The notes under the pieces are model-generated. The model was not told the DNA's origin, did not search any database, and saw nothing but the letters and a program-made list of their open reading frames with translations. From Bordetella trematum (GTDB lineage Bacteria; Pseudomonadota; Gammaproteobacteria; Burkholderiales; Burkholderiaceae_B), in NCBI RefSeq assembly GCF_900078335.1, contig NZ_FKBR01000009.1, forward strand, positions 124,131 through 188,130: a DNA stretch of 64,000 bases, read 5' to 3'. Every line of letters begins with the position of its first letter. Positions within the stretch are counted from its first letter, which is position 1. Position numbers and translations under genes: made by a program. Shown piece by piece: positions 41,940 through 49,748 of this stretch.

Positions 41940-42860
41940 ATGATTTCCACTGCACAAGATCCGTATGCTTCACGCACCGATCGGGCCGCGGCCATCATCG
42001 CGCGCCAGGACCCGGTCGTCTACGGCGACGGCAGCTATGCCGATGTCCTGAGCGCCGAACAGTTGCAGGCCTATGAGCGCGACGGTTTTCTCCTGCTGGA
42101 GAACCTGTTCTCGGCCGACGAGGTCGCTCAACTGCTGGCCGAGGTCGAGCGCATGACGCGCGATCCGGCCATCGTGCGTCGCGAAGAAGCCATCACCGAA
42201 CCGGGCAGCAGCGCCGTGCGTTCCATCTTCATGGTGCACGTGCTCAGCCCCTTGCTGGCCCGGCTCACGCGTGAGCCACGGCTGGCGCATGTGGCGCGCC
42301 AGATCCTCGGTTCGGAGGTCTATATCCATCAGTCGCGCGCCAACATGAAGCCGGGCCTCAAGGGCAAGGAGTTCTACTGGCACTCCGACTTCGAGACCTG
42401 GCACGTCGAGGACGGCATGCCGGCCATGCGGGCGCTGAGTTGCTCGGTGCTGCTGACGGACAACAACGAGACCAACGGGCCCCTGATGCTGGTGCCGGGA
42501 TCGCACCGTCAGTTCATCTCCTGCGTGGGCGAGACGCCGGATGATCACTACAAGCAGTCGCTCAAGAAGCAGGAGTATGGCGTGCCGGATCCGGTCAGCC
42601 TGCAGCTGCTGGCCGAGCAGGGCGGCATACGCACCATGACGGCGCCGGCCGGTTCGGTCGTGTTCTTCGATTGCAACACCATGCATGGCTCGAACAGCAA
42701 CATTTCGCCCTGGCCGCGCGCCAACGTGTTCATGGTCTACAACAGCGTGGAAAACGTGCTGGCGCAGCCCAAGTGCGGCCTGACCCCGCGCCCCGAGCAC
42801 ATTGCCACGCGCAAGGGTTTCGAGCCGGTGGAGCCGCTGGCCGAGACGGCGTTCGCCTGA
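41940..42860 (+). CDS. ectD: Ectoine 5-hydroxylase
   Basis: The 306-residue Fe(II)/2-oxoglutarate dioxygenase converts ectoine to 5-hydroxyectoine. The metal facial triad is visible as HSDFETWHVEDG and the later MHGSN histidine; the ectoine-hydroxylase signature region around YWHSDFETWH and the 2OG-binding region RQFISCVG are present. The ATG at 41940 has AAAGGAGG just upstream, which decides the start over an upstream TTG at 41919. It is the last gene of the operon and is followed by a UUCG-loop terminator. It implies the cell makes hydroxyectoine as well as ectoine. Confidence 0.98.
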   Translation: MISTAQDPYASRTDRAAAIIARQDPVVYGDGSYADVLSAEQLQAYERDGFLLLENLFSADEVAQLLAEVERMTRDPAIVRREEAITEPGSSAVRSIFMVHVLSPLLARLTREPRLAHVARQILGSEVYIHQSRANMKPGLKGKEFYWHSDFETWHVEDGMPAMRALSCSVLLTDNNETNGPLMLVPGSHRQFISCVGETPDDHYKQSLKKQEYGVPDPVSLQLLAEQGGIRTMTAPAGSVVFFDCNTMHGSNSNISPWPRANVFMVYNSVENVLAQPKCGLTPRPEHIATRKGFEPVEPLAETAFA

Positions 42861-42888
42861 TCGGCGGCTGTCATCGCGGTATCGCTTG

Positions 42889-42917
42889 CCAGGCGCCTTC
42901 GGGCGCCTGGTTTTTTT
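42889..42917 (+). terminator. Rho-independent terminator of the ect operon
   Basis: CCAGGCGCC (42889-42897) pairs with GGCGCCTGG (42902-42910) around a TTCG tetraloop, followed by seven T. Confidence 0.95.
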
Positions 42918-42970
42918 CTGCCTGCCGGCTCTGCTATGCTTTCCTGCTCCCTCTTTCGTGCATCGACGTC

Positions 42971-43846
42971 ATGCCGCTTACTGTCCGCAGCCTGCACATC
43001 TATCCCATCAAATCCTGCCATGGCATCGACCTGCCGGCAGCCCGCCTGGGGCGCGCCGGTCTGGCGCATGACCGGCGCTGGATGATCCTAGGCCAGAGCG
43101 GGCAGTTCATGACGCAGCGCCAATGGCCGCGCATGGCGCTTATCCGGCCCAGCCTGACGGCCGATGTCCTGCGCCTGAGCGCTCCGGACATGCCGGACCT
43201 GGACATCGCGCTGGATGGCAGCCAGCTGGCCACCCGGGCCGAGCCCGTGGTGGTCTGGCGGGATACTGTGCAGGCGCGCGCCGAGAGCGACGAGGCCGCG
43301 CAGTGGCTCAGCAGGTTTCTGGGCCAGCCCTGTCGCCTGGTCAAGGTCGACGCCCAGGCGCGTCGCGCCGCCAAGCCGCAACGAGTGCAGGATTGGTGCG
43401 AACGTCATCCTGATGCGGCCGGGGCGTTCGCGGGAGATCATCATTTCGGTTTTGCCGATGGCTTTCCCTTGCTGGTGATCAATCAGGCGTCGCTCGACGA
43501 CCTCAACGCCCGTCTGGCTGCCAAAGGCGTGGCGCCGGTGCCGGTCAATCGTTTCCGGCCCAACATTGTGCTGGAAGGTGATGATTGGCAGGCGTTTGAA
43601 GAGGACGTTACCGCCTTGGTCGATTTCGGTGCCTGGCGCATTGCGCTGGTCAAACCGTGCACGCGCTGCAGCATCCCCGATATCGATCAGGAAACCGCCC
43701 AGCAATACCAGGAGCCCGGGCTGACGCTCGCGGCGTACCGGACACTGGAGGAGGGGGTGGTGTTCGGCCAGAACGGCATCATCGACGCACAGGATGAAGT
43801 CATGCTGCGAGTCGGTGACAGCGCTCAGGCCGAGCTGGACTTCTGA
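42971..43846 (+). CDS. MOSC domain protein with MOSC_N beta-barrel
   Basis: A 291-residue protein of the YcbX/mARC type: N-terminal MOSC beta-barrel (LHIYPIKSCHGIDLPAARL, LAHDRRWMILG) and C-terminal MOSC domain with PNIVLEGDDWQAFEEDV and the molybdenum-cofactor-binding cysteine in VKPCTRCSIPDID. The homologues reduce N-hydroxylated bases with Mo-cofactor. Unlike E. coli YcbX, no C-terminal 2Fe-2S ferredoxin domain is fused, so a separate electron donor is expected. The ATG 42971 yields the canonical MPLTVRSL start. Confidence 0.93.
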   Translation: MPLTVRSLHIYPIKSCHGIDLPAARLGRAGLAHDRRWMILGQSGQFMTQRQWPRMALIRPSLTADVLRLSAPDMPDLDIALDGSQLATRAEPVVVWRDTVQARAESDEAAQWLSRFLGQPCRLVKVDAQARRAAKPQRVQDWCERHPDAAGAFAGDHHFGFADGFPLLVINQASLDDLNARLAAKGVAPVPVNRFRPNIVLEGDDWQAFEEDVTALVDFGAWRIALVKPCTRCSIPDIDQETAQQYQEPGLTLAAYRTLEEGVVFGQNGIIDAQDEVMLRVGDSAQAELDF

Positions 43847-43852
43847 GCCGCT

Positions 43853-44170
43853 TCAGCCGCTGGCCAGCTTCAGGCCAGCCAGGCCGGCGGCGATCAGCAG
43901 CACGCTGATCACGCGCAGTGCGCTCAGCGTTTCCCCAAACAGGATGATGCCGGCCACGAATGCGCCGATGGTGCCAATGCCGACCCAGACCGCATAGGCC
44001 GTGCCCAGCGGCAGGGATTTCATGGCGATCGCCAGCAGCCAGAAGCTGATGATCATGCCGCCCACGGTGATCAGCGAGGGCGTCAGCCGGGTAAAACCGT
44101 GCGTGTACTTGAGGCCGACAGCCCAGACGATTTCGAAGAGACCGGCGAGAATGAGGATGATCCAGGTCAT
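43853..44170 (-). CDS. gdx: Guanidinium exporter, SMR family (SugE/Gdx)
   Basis: A 105-residue, four-TM small multidrug resistance protein. The conserved membrane Glu is Glu13 ([17 protein letters not shown]), with the SugE/Gdx-type segments [25 protein letters not shown] and FGETLSALR. The Gdx branch exchanges guanidinium for protons. That function is supported here by a guanidine-II riboswitch in its leader. The ATG at 44170 follows AAGGAG. The longer upstream in-frame start would add riboswitch sequence and is rejected. It is convergent with the MOSC gene and divergent from panD. Confidence 0.95.
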   Translation of the reverse strand: MTWIILILAGLFEIVWAVGLKYTHGFTRLTPSLITVGGMIISFWLLAIAMKSLPLGTAYAVWVGIGTIGAFVAGIILFGETLSALRVISVLLIAAGLAGLKLASG

Positions 44171-44211
44171 GGAGAGCTCCTTGGCGTGAGCCTGGCTGCG
44201 GCCAGGCGCAA

Positions 44212-44290
44212 GGGGCCGTCCCCGGATTTTCGGCAAGCGGCGCGCAGGGCGCCGCAGATCAAATGCCGGCCCCGGGTCGTCCCAGGGCCC
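44212..44290 (-). promoter_or_regulatory. Guanidine-II (mini-ykkC) riboswitch ahead of gdx
   Basis: Two hairpins with ACGR loops lie in the gdx leader. Hairpin 1 (44289-44268): GGCCCTGGG, loop ACGA, CCCGGGGCC, nine pairs with one U-G wobble, at the very 5' end of the transcript. Hairpin 2 (44223-44212): GGGG, loop ACGG, CCCC. These paired ACGR hairpins are the defining guanidine-II pattern. The ~44-base linker is at the long end and contains another GC hairpin (GCGGCGC with GCGCCGC-like pairing). Genetic context (SMR guanidinium exporter) agrees. Confidence 0.87.
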
Positions 44291-44294
44291 AAAG

Positions 44295-44323
44295 ATTATA
44301 AAATAAGCGCCGACCCCAGGCAA
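44295..44323 (-). promoter_or_regulatory. Near-consensus sigma70 promoter of gdx
   Basis: On the minus strand TTGCCT (44323-44318) and TATAAT (44300-44295) are spaced by 17 bases. The expected start (~44290-44287) places riboswitch hairpin 1 at the 5' end of the RNA. On the plus strand the same spot reads TATAAAAT and may contribute to panD. Confidence 0.88.
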
Positions 44324-44412
44324 AAACCGGTGCCGGGGCCTTGCGACCGGCTGAGATGGCCGGCGCGACGAATATTTTTGCGGTCCGGACCGCCTACCCA
44401 GGAATTCTCTTT

Positions 44413-44781
44413 ATGCAACGCATTATGCTGCGGGCAAAGCTGCACCGCGTCACGGTCACCGAAGCCGATCTGCACTACGAAGGCTCGTGTGGCATTGACG
44501 AAGATCTGCTGGACGCCGCTGGTATGCGCGAGTTCGAGCGTATCGAACTCTACAACGTCACCAATGGTGAGCGTTTCGATACCTATATCATCAAGGCTGC
44601 CCGCGGCAGCGGCGCGATTTCGCTCAATGGCGCGGCTGCGCGCCGGGCGCAGGTCGGCGACCTGATGATCATCTGCACCTACGGCCCGATGTCCGAGGAA
44701 GATTCGGCGACTCACAAGCCGACCGTGGTGCTGGTCACCGACGACAATCGCGTCAAGGAAATCCGCCAATTCACCGCCTGA
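44413..44781 (+). CDS. panD: Aspartate 1-decarboxylase proenzyme
   Basis: The 122-residue pyruvoyl enzyme makes beta-alanine for pantothenate/CoA. The self-cleavage site is Gly24-Ser25 within HYEGSCGID, Ser25 becoming the pyruvoyl group. The conserved Lys9, the Tyr-Asn segment ([14 protein letters not shown]) and [20 protein letters not shown] are intact. An exact 14-base palindrome (GCGGTCCGGACCGC, 44380-44393) lies 19 bases upstream. Confidence 0.97.
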   Translation: MQRIMLRAKLHRVTVTEADLHYEGSCGIDEDLLDAAGMREFERIELYNVTNGERFDTYIIKAARGSGAISLNGAAARRAQVGDLMIICTYGPMSEEDSATHKPTVVLVTDDNRVKEIRQFTA

Positions 44782-44848
44782 CGGCGCCGCCCAGGGACGC
44801 CGCCGTTTGGGTGGCGTCCGTGTTCCCTCTTTCTTGATTCGCATCACT

Positions 44849-45898
44849 ATGAGCTTTCAGGTCACCATCCAACCCAGTCTGCATCAATTCCAGGTCGAGC
44901 CCGGCCAGACGGTGCTCGATGCGGCCATGGCCGCAGGCATCATCCTGCCCTATAGCTGCCGCACCGGCGCCTGCTCGACCTGCAAGGGCAAGGTGGTGGC
45001 CGGCGAGGTCGATGCCGGGGTCTATCCGGCGCAAATCCTGTCGCCCGAAGATCTGGCCGAAGGCTATACGCTGTTCTGTCAGGCGCGCGCGCAAAGCGAT
45101 CTGGTGATCGAATCGACCGAAGTGCGCCTGGCCACCGACATCCAGATCCGCAAGCTGCCTTCGCGCGTGCAGACGCTCACGCCGCTGGCGCCGGACGTCG
45201 TTGAGATCAAGCTTCAACTGCCCGCCTCCGAGAAATTTCTCTACTACGCCGGGCAGTACATCGAGGTCATCCTGAAGGATGGCAAGCGCCGCAGCTATTC
45301 GATGGCCGGTGCGCCGCACAAGGGCAGCCCCCTTGAGCTGCACATCCGCCACATGCCTGGCGGGCTTTTCACCGATCACGTGTTCGGCAAGGGCGCCACC
45401 CAGATGAAAGAGCGCGAAATCCTTCGCCTGGAAGGTCCGTTCGGTTCTTTCTTCCTGCGCGAGGATTCCGACAAGCCCATCGTGCTGCTGGCCAGCGGCA
45501 CTGGTTTTGCGCCGGTCAAGGCCATCGTCGAACACATCATCCACCAGGATATCCGTCGGCCTGTCTCCTTGTACTGGGGCGGGCGCCGCCCGCAAGACCT
45601 CTACATGAACGCGCTGGCGCAATCCTGGGCTCAGGCGCTGCCCTCGCTGACCTACATCCCGGTGGTGTCCAACGCCTTGCCAGAGGACGCCTGGAGCGGC
45701 CGCAGCGGCTTTGTTCATGAGGCCGTGATGCAGGACATCCCGGATCTGGCCGGCTATCAGGTCTATGCCTGTGGTGCCCCTGCCATGGTCGACGCCGCCA
45801 GGCGTGATTTCACCCTGCAATGCGGTTTGCCGGAAGACGAGTTCTACGCCGATGCCTTCACGTCGGAGGCGGATCTCGCACGCATCGAGACCGCCTGA
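44849..45898 (+). CDS. 2Fe-2S ferredoxin-NAD(P)H reductase (CDP-6-deoxy-delta-3,4-glucoseen reductase-like)
   Basis: A 349-residue flavoprotein. The N-terminal plant-type ferredoxin domain has the cluster ligands Cys37, Cys42, Cys45 (SCRTGACSTC) and a later Cys in LFCQAR. Then an FAD-binding barrel (RRSYSMAGAP) and an NAD(P) domain (LLASGTGFAPVKAIVEHI; YACGAPAMVDAARRDF). AscD-type names are common for this architecture in Alcaligenaceae, but with no sugar-nucleotide genes around, it more likely feeds electrons to an oxygenase or other unknown partner. Confidence 0.88.
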   Translation: MSFQVTIQPSLHQFQVEPGQTVLDAAMAAGIILPYSCRTGACSTCKGKVVAGEVDAGVYPAQILSPEDLAEGYTLFCQARAQSDLVIESTEVRLATDIQIRKLPSRVQTLTPLAPDVVEIKLQLPASEKFLYYAGQYIEVILKDGKRRSYSMAGAPHKGSPLELHIRHMPGGLFTDHVFGKGATQMKEREILRLEGPFGSFFLREDSDKPIVLLASGTGFAPVKAIVEHIIHQDIRRPVSLYWGGRRPQDLYMNALAQSWAQALPSLTYIPVVSNALPEDAWSGRSGFVHEAVMQDIPDLAGYQVYACGAPAMVDAARRDFTLQCGLPEDEFYADAFTSEADLARIETA

Positions 45899-45935
45899 GG
45901 CATGGCGGCTTTGTAACAAGCAGGGGGAGGCCTCT

Positions 45936-45972
45936 CGGCATTGGATGCCGGCGAAGCTTCCCTTTTTTTTGC
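45936..45972 (+). terminator. Probable terminator after the 2Fe-2S reductase
   Basis: CGGCAT (45936-45941) pairs with ATGCCG (45945-45950), followed by a short GAAGCTTC dyad and eight T (45965-45972). The rest of the 262-base gap to dadA includes a dyad CCACC-N8-GGTGG at 46088-46105. Confidence 0.65.
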
Positions 45973-46160
45973 CCGCCCCCGCAGGCTCCGGCCACGTGGG
46001 TGGCCGCGCTTCGGATAGCCACGGTGAATGAAGGGTTTTTTTACCGTCGTCCCATAGGCGCTCGCACGGGGAGGGGAGTAAACTGCCCCACCAATAAATA
46101 GGTGGTGTCTGACAGGCAAGTTGCCGGGATCTACCGGAGACACACAGGAGCGATTGGCGC

Positions 46161-47417
46161 ATGAAAGTAGCGGTATTGGGCAGCGGCATCATTGGGATAT
46201 CAAGCGCCTGGTGGCTTGCACAGGCCGGCCATGACGTCGTGGTGGTCGACCGCTCTACCGGGCCGGCCCAGGAAACCAGTCTGGCCAATGGTGCGCAGAT
46301 TTCGGTTTCTTATGCCGAGCCTTGGGCCAACCCTCAGGCGCCGCTCAAGCTCCTGAAGTGGATGTTCCAGGATGACGCGCCGTTGCTGTTCCGCCCGCAG
46401 CTGGACTGGCGCCAATGGGTCTGGGGGCTGGCTTTCCTGCGCGAATGCCTGCCATCGCGGCTGGCGCCCAATATCCGCGCCATGGTTCGCATGGCCGAGT
46501 ACAGCCGCTCCACGCTGCGCGCCATGCGTGCCGAGCTGGGGATCGAATATGACCAGCTGGAGCGCGGCATCCTCAATTTCTACCGCGATCCGCATGAGTT
46601 CGAAACGTCGCAGCGCGCCGCGGGCCTGATGCGCGACTTCGGCGTCGAGCGCCGCGTCATCAATGCCGACGAAGTCATCGCCATCGAGCCCGCGCTGGCG
46701 CCGCAGCGTGCGCGCATCGTCGGGGGCGATTACACCCCCGAAGACGAAAGCGGCGACGTACACCTGTTCACGGTGGGCCTGGCGCAGCGCTGCGAGGCGG
46801 CCGGCGTGGACTTCCGCTTCAATACCCGCATCACCCGCCTGATCAGCGAAGGCGGGCAGGTGCTGGGGGTGGAGGTCATCGAGCCGGACGGCCGTTATGG
46901 CCGCATTGATGCCGATGCCTATGTGGTTGCCCTGGGCAGCTACAGCCCCATGCTGGTCCGTCCGCTGGGAGTCCCCTGCAACGTCTATCCGGCCAAGGGT
47001 TACTCGGCGACTTATCCTATACTCAAACCCGAGGCTGCCCCTTCTGTCAGTCTGACCGATAGCAGCCACAAAGTGGTGTTTTCGCGCCTGGGTAATCGTT
47101 TGCGCATGGCGGGGACGGCAGAGCTGTCGGGGTACTCCCGGGAGCTCAACGCAGGCCGTTGCGATGCGCTGACCACGCTGGCGCGGGAGCTCTTTCCCGA
47201 TGCGCTCGATTTCGAACGCGTCAGTTACTGGTCGGGTTTGCGCCCGTCCACCCCCTCGAACGTGCCCCTTATCGGCCGCACACGCATCGCCAACCTGTAT
47301 CTCAATACAGGCCACGGCACGCTGGGCTGGACCATGGGGGTGGGTTCGGGCCGTGCTCTGGCCGATCTGCTCAGTGGACGGCGGCCGGAACCGGAATTTC
47401 CCTTTCTTGGTCTGTGA
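46161..47417 (+). CDS. dadA: D-amino acid dehydrogenase
   Basis: The 418-residue FAD enzyme oxidises D-amino acids (chiefly D-alanine) to 2-oxo acids and passes electrons to the respiratory chain. It has the N-terminal Rossmann motif VLGSGIIGISSAWWLAQAGHDVVVVD and the family segments ETSLANGAQISVSYAEPWANP and YWSGLRPSTPSNVPLIGRT, and C-terminal NTGHGTLGWTMGVGSGR. Length is normal. ATG 46161 is preceded by CAGGAGCG. No alanine racemase (dadX) follows; a solute-binding protein gene comes only 4 bases later. Confidence 0.95.
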   Translation: MKVAVLGSGIIGISSAWWLAQAGHDVVVVDRSTGPAQETSLANGAQISVSYAEPWANPQAPLKLLKWMFQDDAPLLFRPQLDWRQWVWGLAFLRECLPSRLAPNIRAMVRMAEYSRSTLRAMRAELGIEYDQLERGILNFYRDPHEFETSQRAAGLMRDFGVERRVINADEVIAIEPALAPQRARIVGGDYTPEDESGDVHLFTVGLAQRCEAAGVDFRFNTRITRLISEGGQVLGVEVIEPDGRYGRIDADAYVVALGSYSPMLVRPLGVPCNVYPAKGYSATYPILKPEAAPSVSLTDSSHKVVFSRLGNRLRMAGTAELSGYSRELNAGRCDALTTLARELFPDALDFERVSYWSGLRPSTPSNVPLIGRTRIANLYLNTGHGTLGWTMGVGSGRALADLLSGRRPEPEFPFLGL

Positions 47418-47421
47418 ACCT

Positions 47422-48753
47422 ATGAAGAAATTGCAATTGACGGGCATCGCCCGTGCCACGGCCGCCAGCCGGCGCGCCTGGGTGTTCGGCTTGGCCATGG
47501 CTACCATGGGCCTGGCGCATGCCGATCCAGTCAAGATCGAGGTATGGCATACGCTTGCGGGGCCCAACAAGGTCGAGTTCGAGAAGCTGGCCAAGCAATA
47601 CAACAAAGAACAGAAAGACGTGGAAGTCGCGCTGCGCGCCTTTCCCACGCAAGCGGCTCTGACGCAGGAAGCCAGCGCGGCCATCAAGGCCAAGAAGCGC
47701 CCCAACCTGATCCAGCTGGCCGACAATCGCTCCCCCGAAGTGGTGGCCCAGCACCAGGCCATCATGCCGATGTACCAGTTGCTGGCCAAGTATCCGGTCA
47801 AGGACCTGAAGTGGTTCCTGCCTGACACGTCCGGCTTCACGCGCGACAACCGCGGCCGCCTGCTGGCCTTCCCCTGGATGGCCGAAGTGCCGGTGATGTA
47901 CTACAACACGGCGCTTTATAAGAAGGCCGGTCTCGACCCCAAGCAGCCGGCGCGTACCTGGGCCGATCTGCAGGGCGAGCTGCTCAAGCTGCGTGACGTC
48001 GCCGATGTCGAGTGCCCCTATGCCTCCAGCGATCAGGTCTCCGTGCACCTGGAGAATCTCGCGCCGGTGAACAACCAGTTCTACGCCAGCAACAGCAACG
48101 GCCTGACCGCTGCCAAGCAGGCGCCCACCATGCAGTTCGACATCCTGTACATGCGCCATATCTCGCTCATGGTGAGCTGGAAGCGTTCGCTGTTGTTTAC
48201 GGAGTCGTCCAACGACAAGAAGCCGGATCAGAAATTCGCCAAGGGCCAGTGCAGTGTGCTGACCTCGTCGTCCTCGTCTTTCGGCGATTTCCTGAATACG
48301 CGCGGGCTGTCTTTCGGCGTGGCGCCGTTGCCCTTCTATGATCAGGCCACCAAGACGGCCGGCCGTCCTTTTGTCAGCGGTTCGGCCTTGTGGGCGTTGA
48401 GTGGCAACCCGGCTGCCCAGGATAAGGCAACCGCCGATTTCCTGGGCTGGCTGTCCAAACCGGTGGTGGCTGCCGAATGGCATCAGCGCACGGGCTTCCT
48501 GCCCCTGACGGAAGCAGCCTTCCGTGCCTCGGATGTGTCTTTCTACGACAAGGTTCCTGGCCTCCAGCAAGTCGTGGCATCGATGCGCACGCCCCTGCCG
48601 GATAACGGCCGAGGCTTCCGCATCGCCAACTACGAACGCATCGAGCCGGTGCTCAACAGCAATCTCACCGAAGCCCTGAACGGCACCACGCCTCCCATGG
48701 CTGCGCTGAACAAGGCCATCGGCCAGGCACGCACGATCGCAGCCCAGCGCTGA
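47422..48753 (+). CDS. Periplasmic extracellular solute-binding protein (family 1, UgpB-like)
   Basis: The 443-residue protein has a signal peptide (MKKLQLTGIARATAASRRAW followed by a hydrophobic stretch, cleavage likely after AHA ~34). The mature protein begins DPVKIEVWHTLAGPNKVEFEKLAKQYN, which is typical of sugar/glycerol-3-phosphate binding proteins (UgpB), as are FPWMAEVPVMYYN and GRPFVSGSALWALS. The ligand is unknown. It starts 4 bases after dadA, so it is co-transcribed with it, yet no permease or ATPase genes follow, making it an orphan ABC binding protein. Confidence 0.9.
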   Translation: MKKLQLTGIARATAASRRAWVFGLAMATMGLAHADPVKIEVWHTLAGPNKVEFEKLAKQYNKEQKDVEVALRAFPTQAALTQEASAAIKAKKRPNLIQLADNRSPEVVAQHQAIMPMYQLLAKYPVKDLKWFLPDTSGFTRDNRGRLLAFPWMAEVPVMYYNTALYKKAGLDPKQPARTWADLQGELLKLRDVADVECPYASSDQVSVHLENLAPVNNQFYASNSNGLTAAKQAPTMQFDILYMRHISLMVSWKRSLLFTESSNDKKPDQKFAKGQCSVLTSSSSSFGDFLNTRGLSFGVAPLPFYDQATKTAGRPFVSGSALWALSGNPAAQDKATADFLGWLSKPVVAAEWHQRTGFLPLTEAAFRASDVSFYDKVPGLQQVVASMRTPLPDNGRGFRIANYERIEPVLNSNLTEALNGTTPPMAALNKAIGQARTIAAQR

Positions 48754-48770
48754 TCGAAGCCGGGCTGCCT

Positions 48771-48818
48771 CGCCCCCGGAAGGCCGCAGTCACTGCGGTT
48801 GTCCGGGGGCGTTGTCTT
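48771..48818 (+). terminator. Terminator after the solute-binding protein gene
   Basis: CGCCCCCGGA (48771-48780) pairs with TCCGGGGGCG (48802-48811); inside is a second hairpin CCGCAG/CTGCGG. A T-rich tail (TTGTCTTTT) follows. Confidence 0.82.
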
Positions 48819-48935
48819 TTCCGGCATAGGCAGTGTGCGTGAAAACTCCCGCGTACAAGCCGGTCTACCGCTTGGGCCTCGGCCTGCCCATCATCCCTGA
48901 CATACGCCCTGCGCGGCAGACTTCAGAGGTGGGCA

Positions 48936-49748
48936 ATGCGCCATGTCTTTCCTTTCTCGATTTCGCTGGCCCTGGCCGGTTGCGCCACGGCACCTGCGGC
49001 CTGGCAGGCGGGCGATGGCTTGTACCACTTCGACTGGCGTCTGAGCGGCGACGCCGCCGTGGCCCCCTTGCAGGTTTTCGATAGCCCCGAAGGTATCTGG
49101 CTGCAGTTTCCCGCCGGTCAGGCAATTCCCGCCATCTTCGGTCTGGGCGCGCAGGGCGAGCAACTGTTGGCGTATCAACGTCGAGACCCCTACGTGCTGC
49201 TGCCACCTGGCTGGTCGCAGCTGGTGCTGCGCGGAGGGCGTCGGCAGGCGTACGCACAGCGCCAGCGCGGGCCCGGGGACGCCCCAGCCCGCCTGCCCGC
49301 GCCGCCGGCAGACGCCACGTCATCCGGGCAGGCGCCGGCGCTGGCCGAGGCCCCCGTTGCATCTTCTGTTGCGGCTGACTCCGCCCAGGCCGTGCCGTCC
49401 GTGTCTGCGCCGCCTGCGCCTGTGGCGTCCTCCCCGCATCGTCCCGCCTCAGCGGCGTCGCCGCGTTTTTTCGCCGGTCCGCCGGACACCACCTTGCGCG
49501 CCGTGCTCAGCCGCTGGGCACGCCAGGCCGGCTGGGTCTTCGGGGCCGAGCATTGGCTGCCCACGGTCGATATTCCTCTGCAGGGCCAGGCCGGTTTCGA
49601 CGGTGATTTCAAGGTGGCCGTGCGGCAACTGCTGCGCGCCACCGAGCTGGGCGACCGCCCGCTGCAGCCATGTTTCTATGCCAATCGGGTCTTGCGCGTG
49701 CTGCCCCTGGCACAGAGCTGCGACCGCAGCGTGGCGGGGCCGGCATGA
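48936..49748 (+). CDS. pilL: Type IVb pilus lipoprotein, PilL/TcpQ domain
   Basis: A 270-residue lipoprotein with lipobox LAGC (lipidated Cys16). Residues ~25-110 (GDGLYHFDWRLSGDAAVAPLQVFDSPEGIWL...) resemble the VirB9/CagX/TrbG-like beta domain seen in PilL. A Pro/Ala/Ser linker (~115-185) leads to a C-terminal TcpQ domain (TLRAVLSRWARQAGWVFG, FDGDFKVAVRQLLRATEL, ANRVLRVLP). TcpQ-like proteins support secretin assembly in toxin-coregulated/R64 pili. GAGGTG precedes ATG 48936. It is the first gene of the pilus operon, overlapping pilN by 4 bases. Confidence 0.85.
   Translation: MRHVFPFSISLALAGCATAPAAWQAGDGLYHFDWRLSGDAAVAPLQVFDSPEGIWLQFPAGQAIPAIFGLGAQGEQLLAYQRRDPYVLLPPGWSQLVLRGGRRQAYAQRQRGPGDAPARLPAPPADATSSGQAPALAEAPVASSVAADSAQAVPSVSAPPAPVASSPHRPASAASPRFFAGPPDTTLRAVLSRWARQAGWVFGAEHWLPTVDIPLQGQAGFDGDFKVAVRQLLRATELGDRPLQPCFYANRVLRVLPLAQSCDRSVAGPA

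Noticed and set aside
44380-44393. Exact palindrome GCGGTCCGGACCGC upstream of panD
   Set aside because: Real, but in GC-rich DNA and without a known regulator of panD it is not enough to call an operator.
44341-44412. TPP (THI-box) riboswitch ahead of panD because of CTGAGA
   Set aside because: CTGAGA stands alone; the other conserved TPP segments are missing and panD is not a thiamine gene.
46020-46160. Glycine or manganese riboswitch in the dadA leader
   Set aside because: The conserved core sequences of those classes are not present; only short dyads remain.
48833-48935. Small ORF before pilL
   Set aside because: Short frames here lack a ribosome site and any recognisable sequence; the region is taken as the pilL leader.
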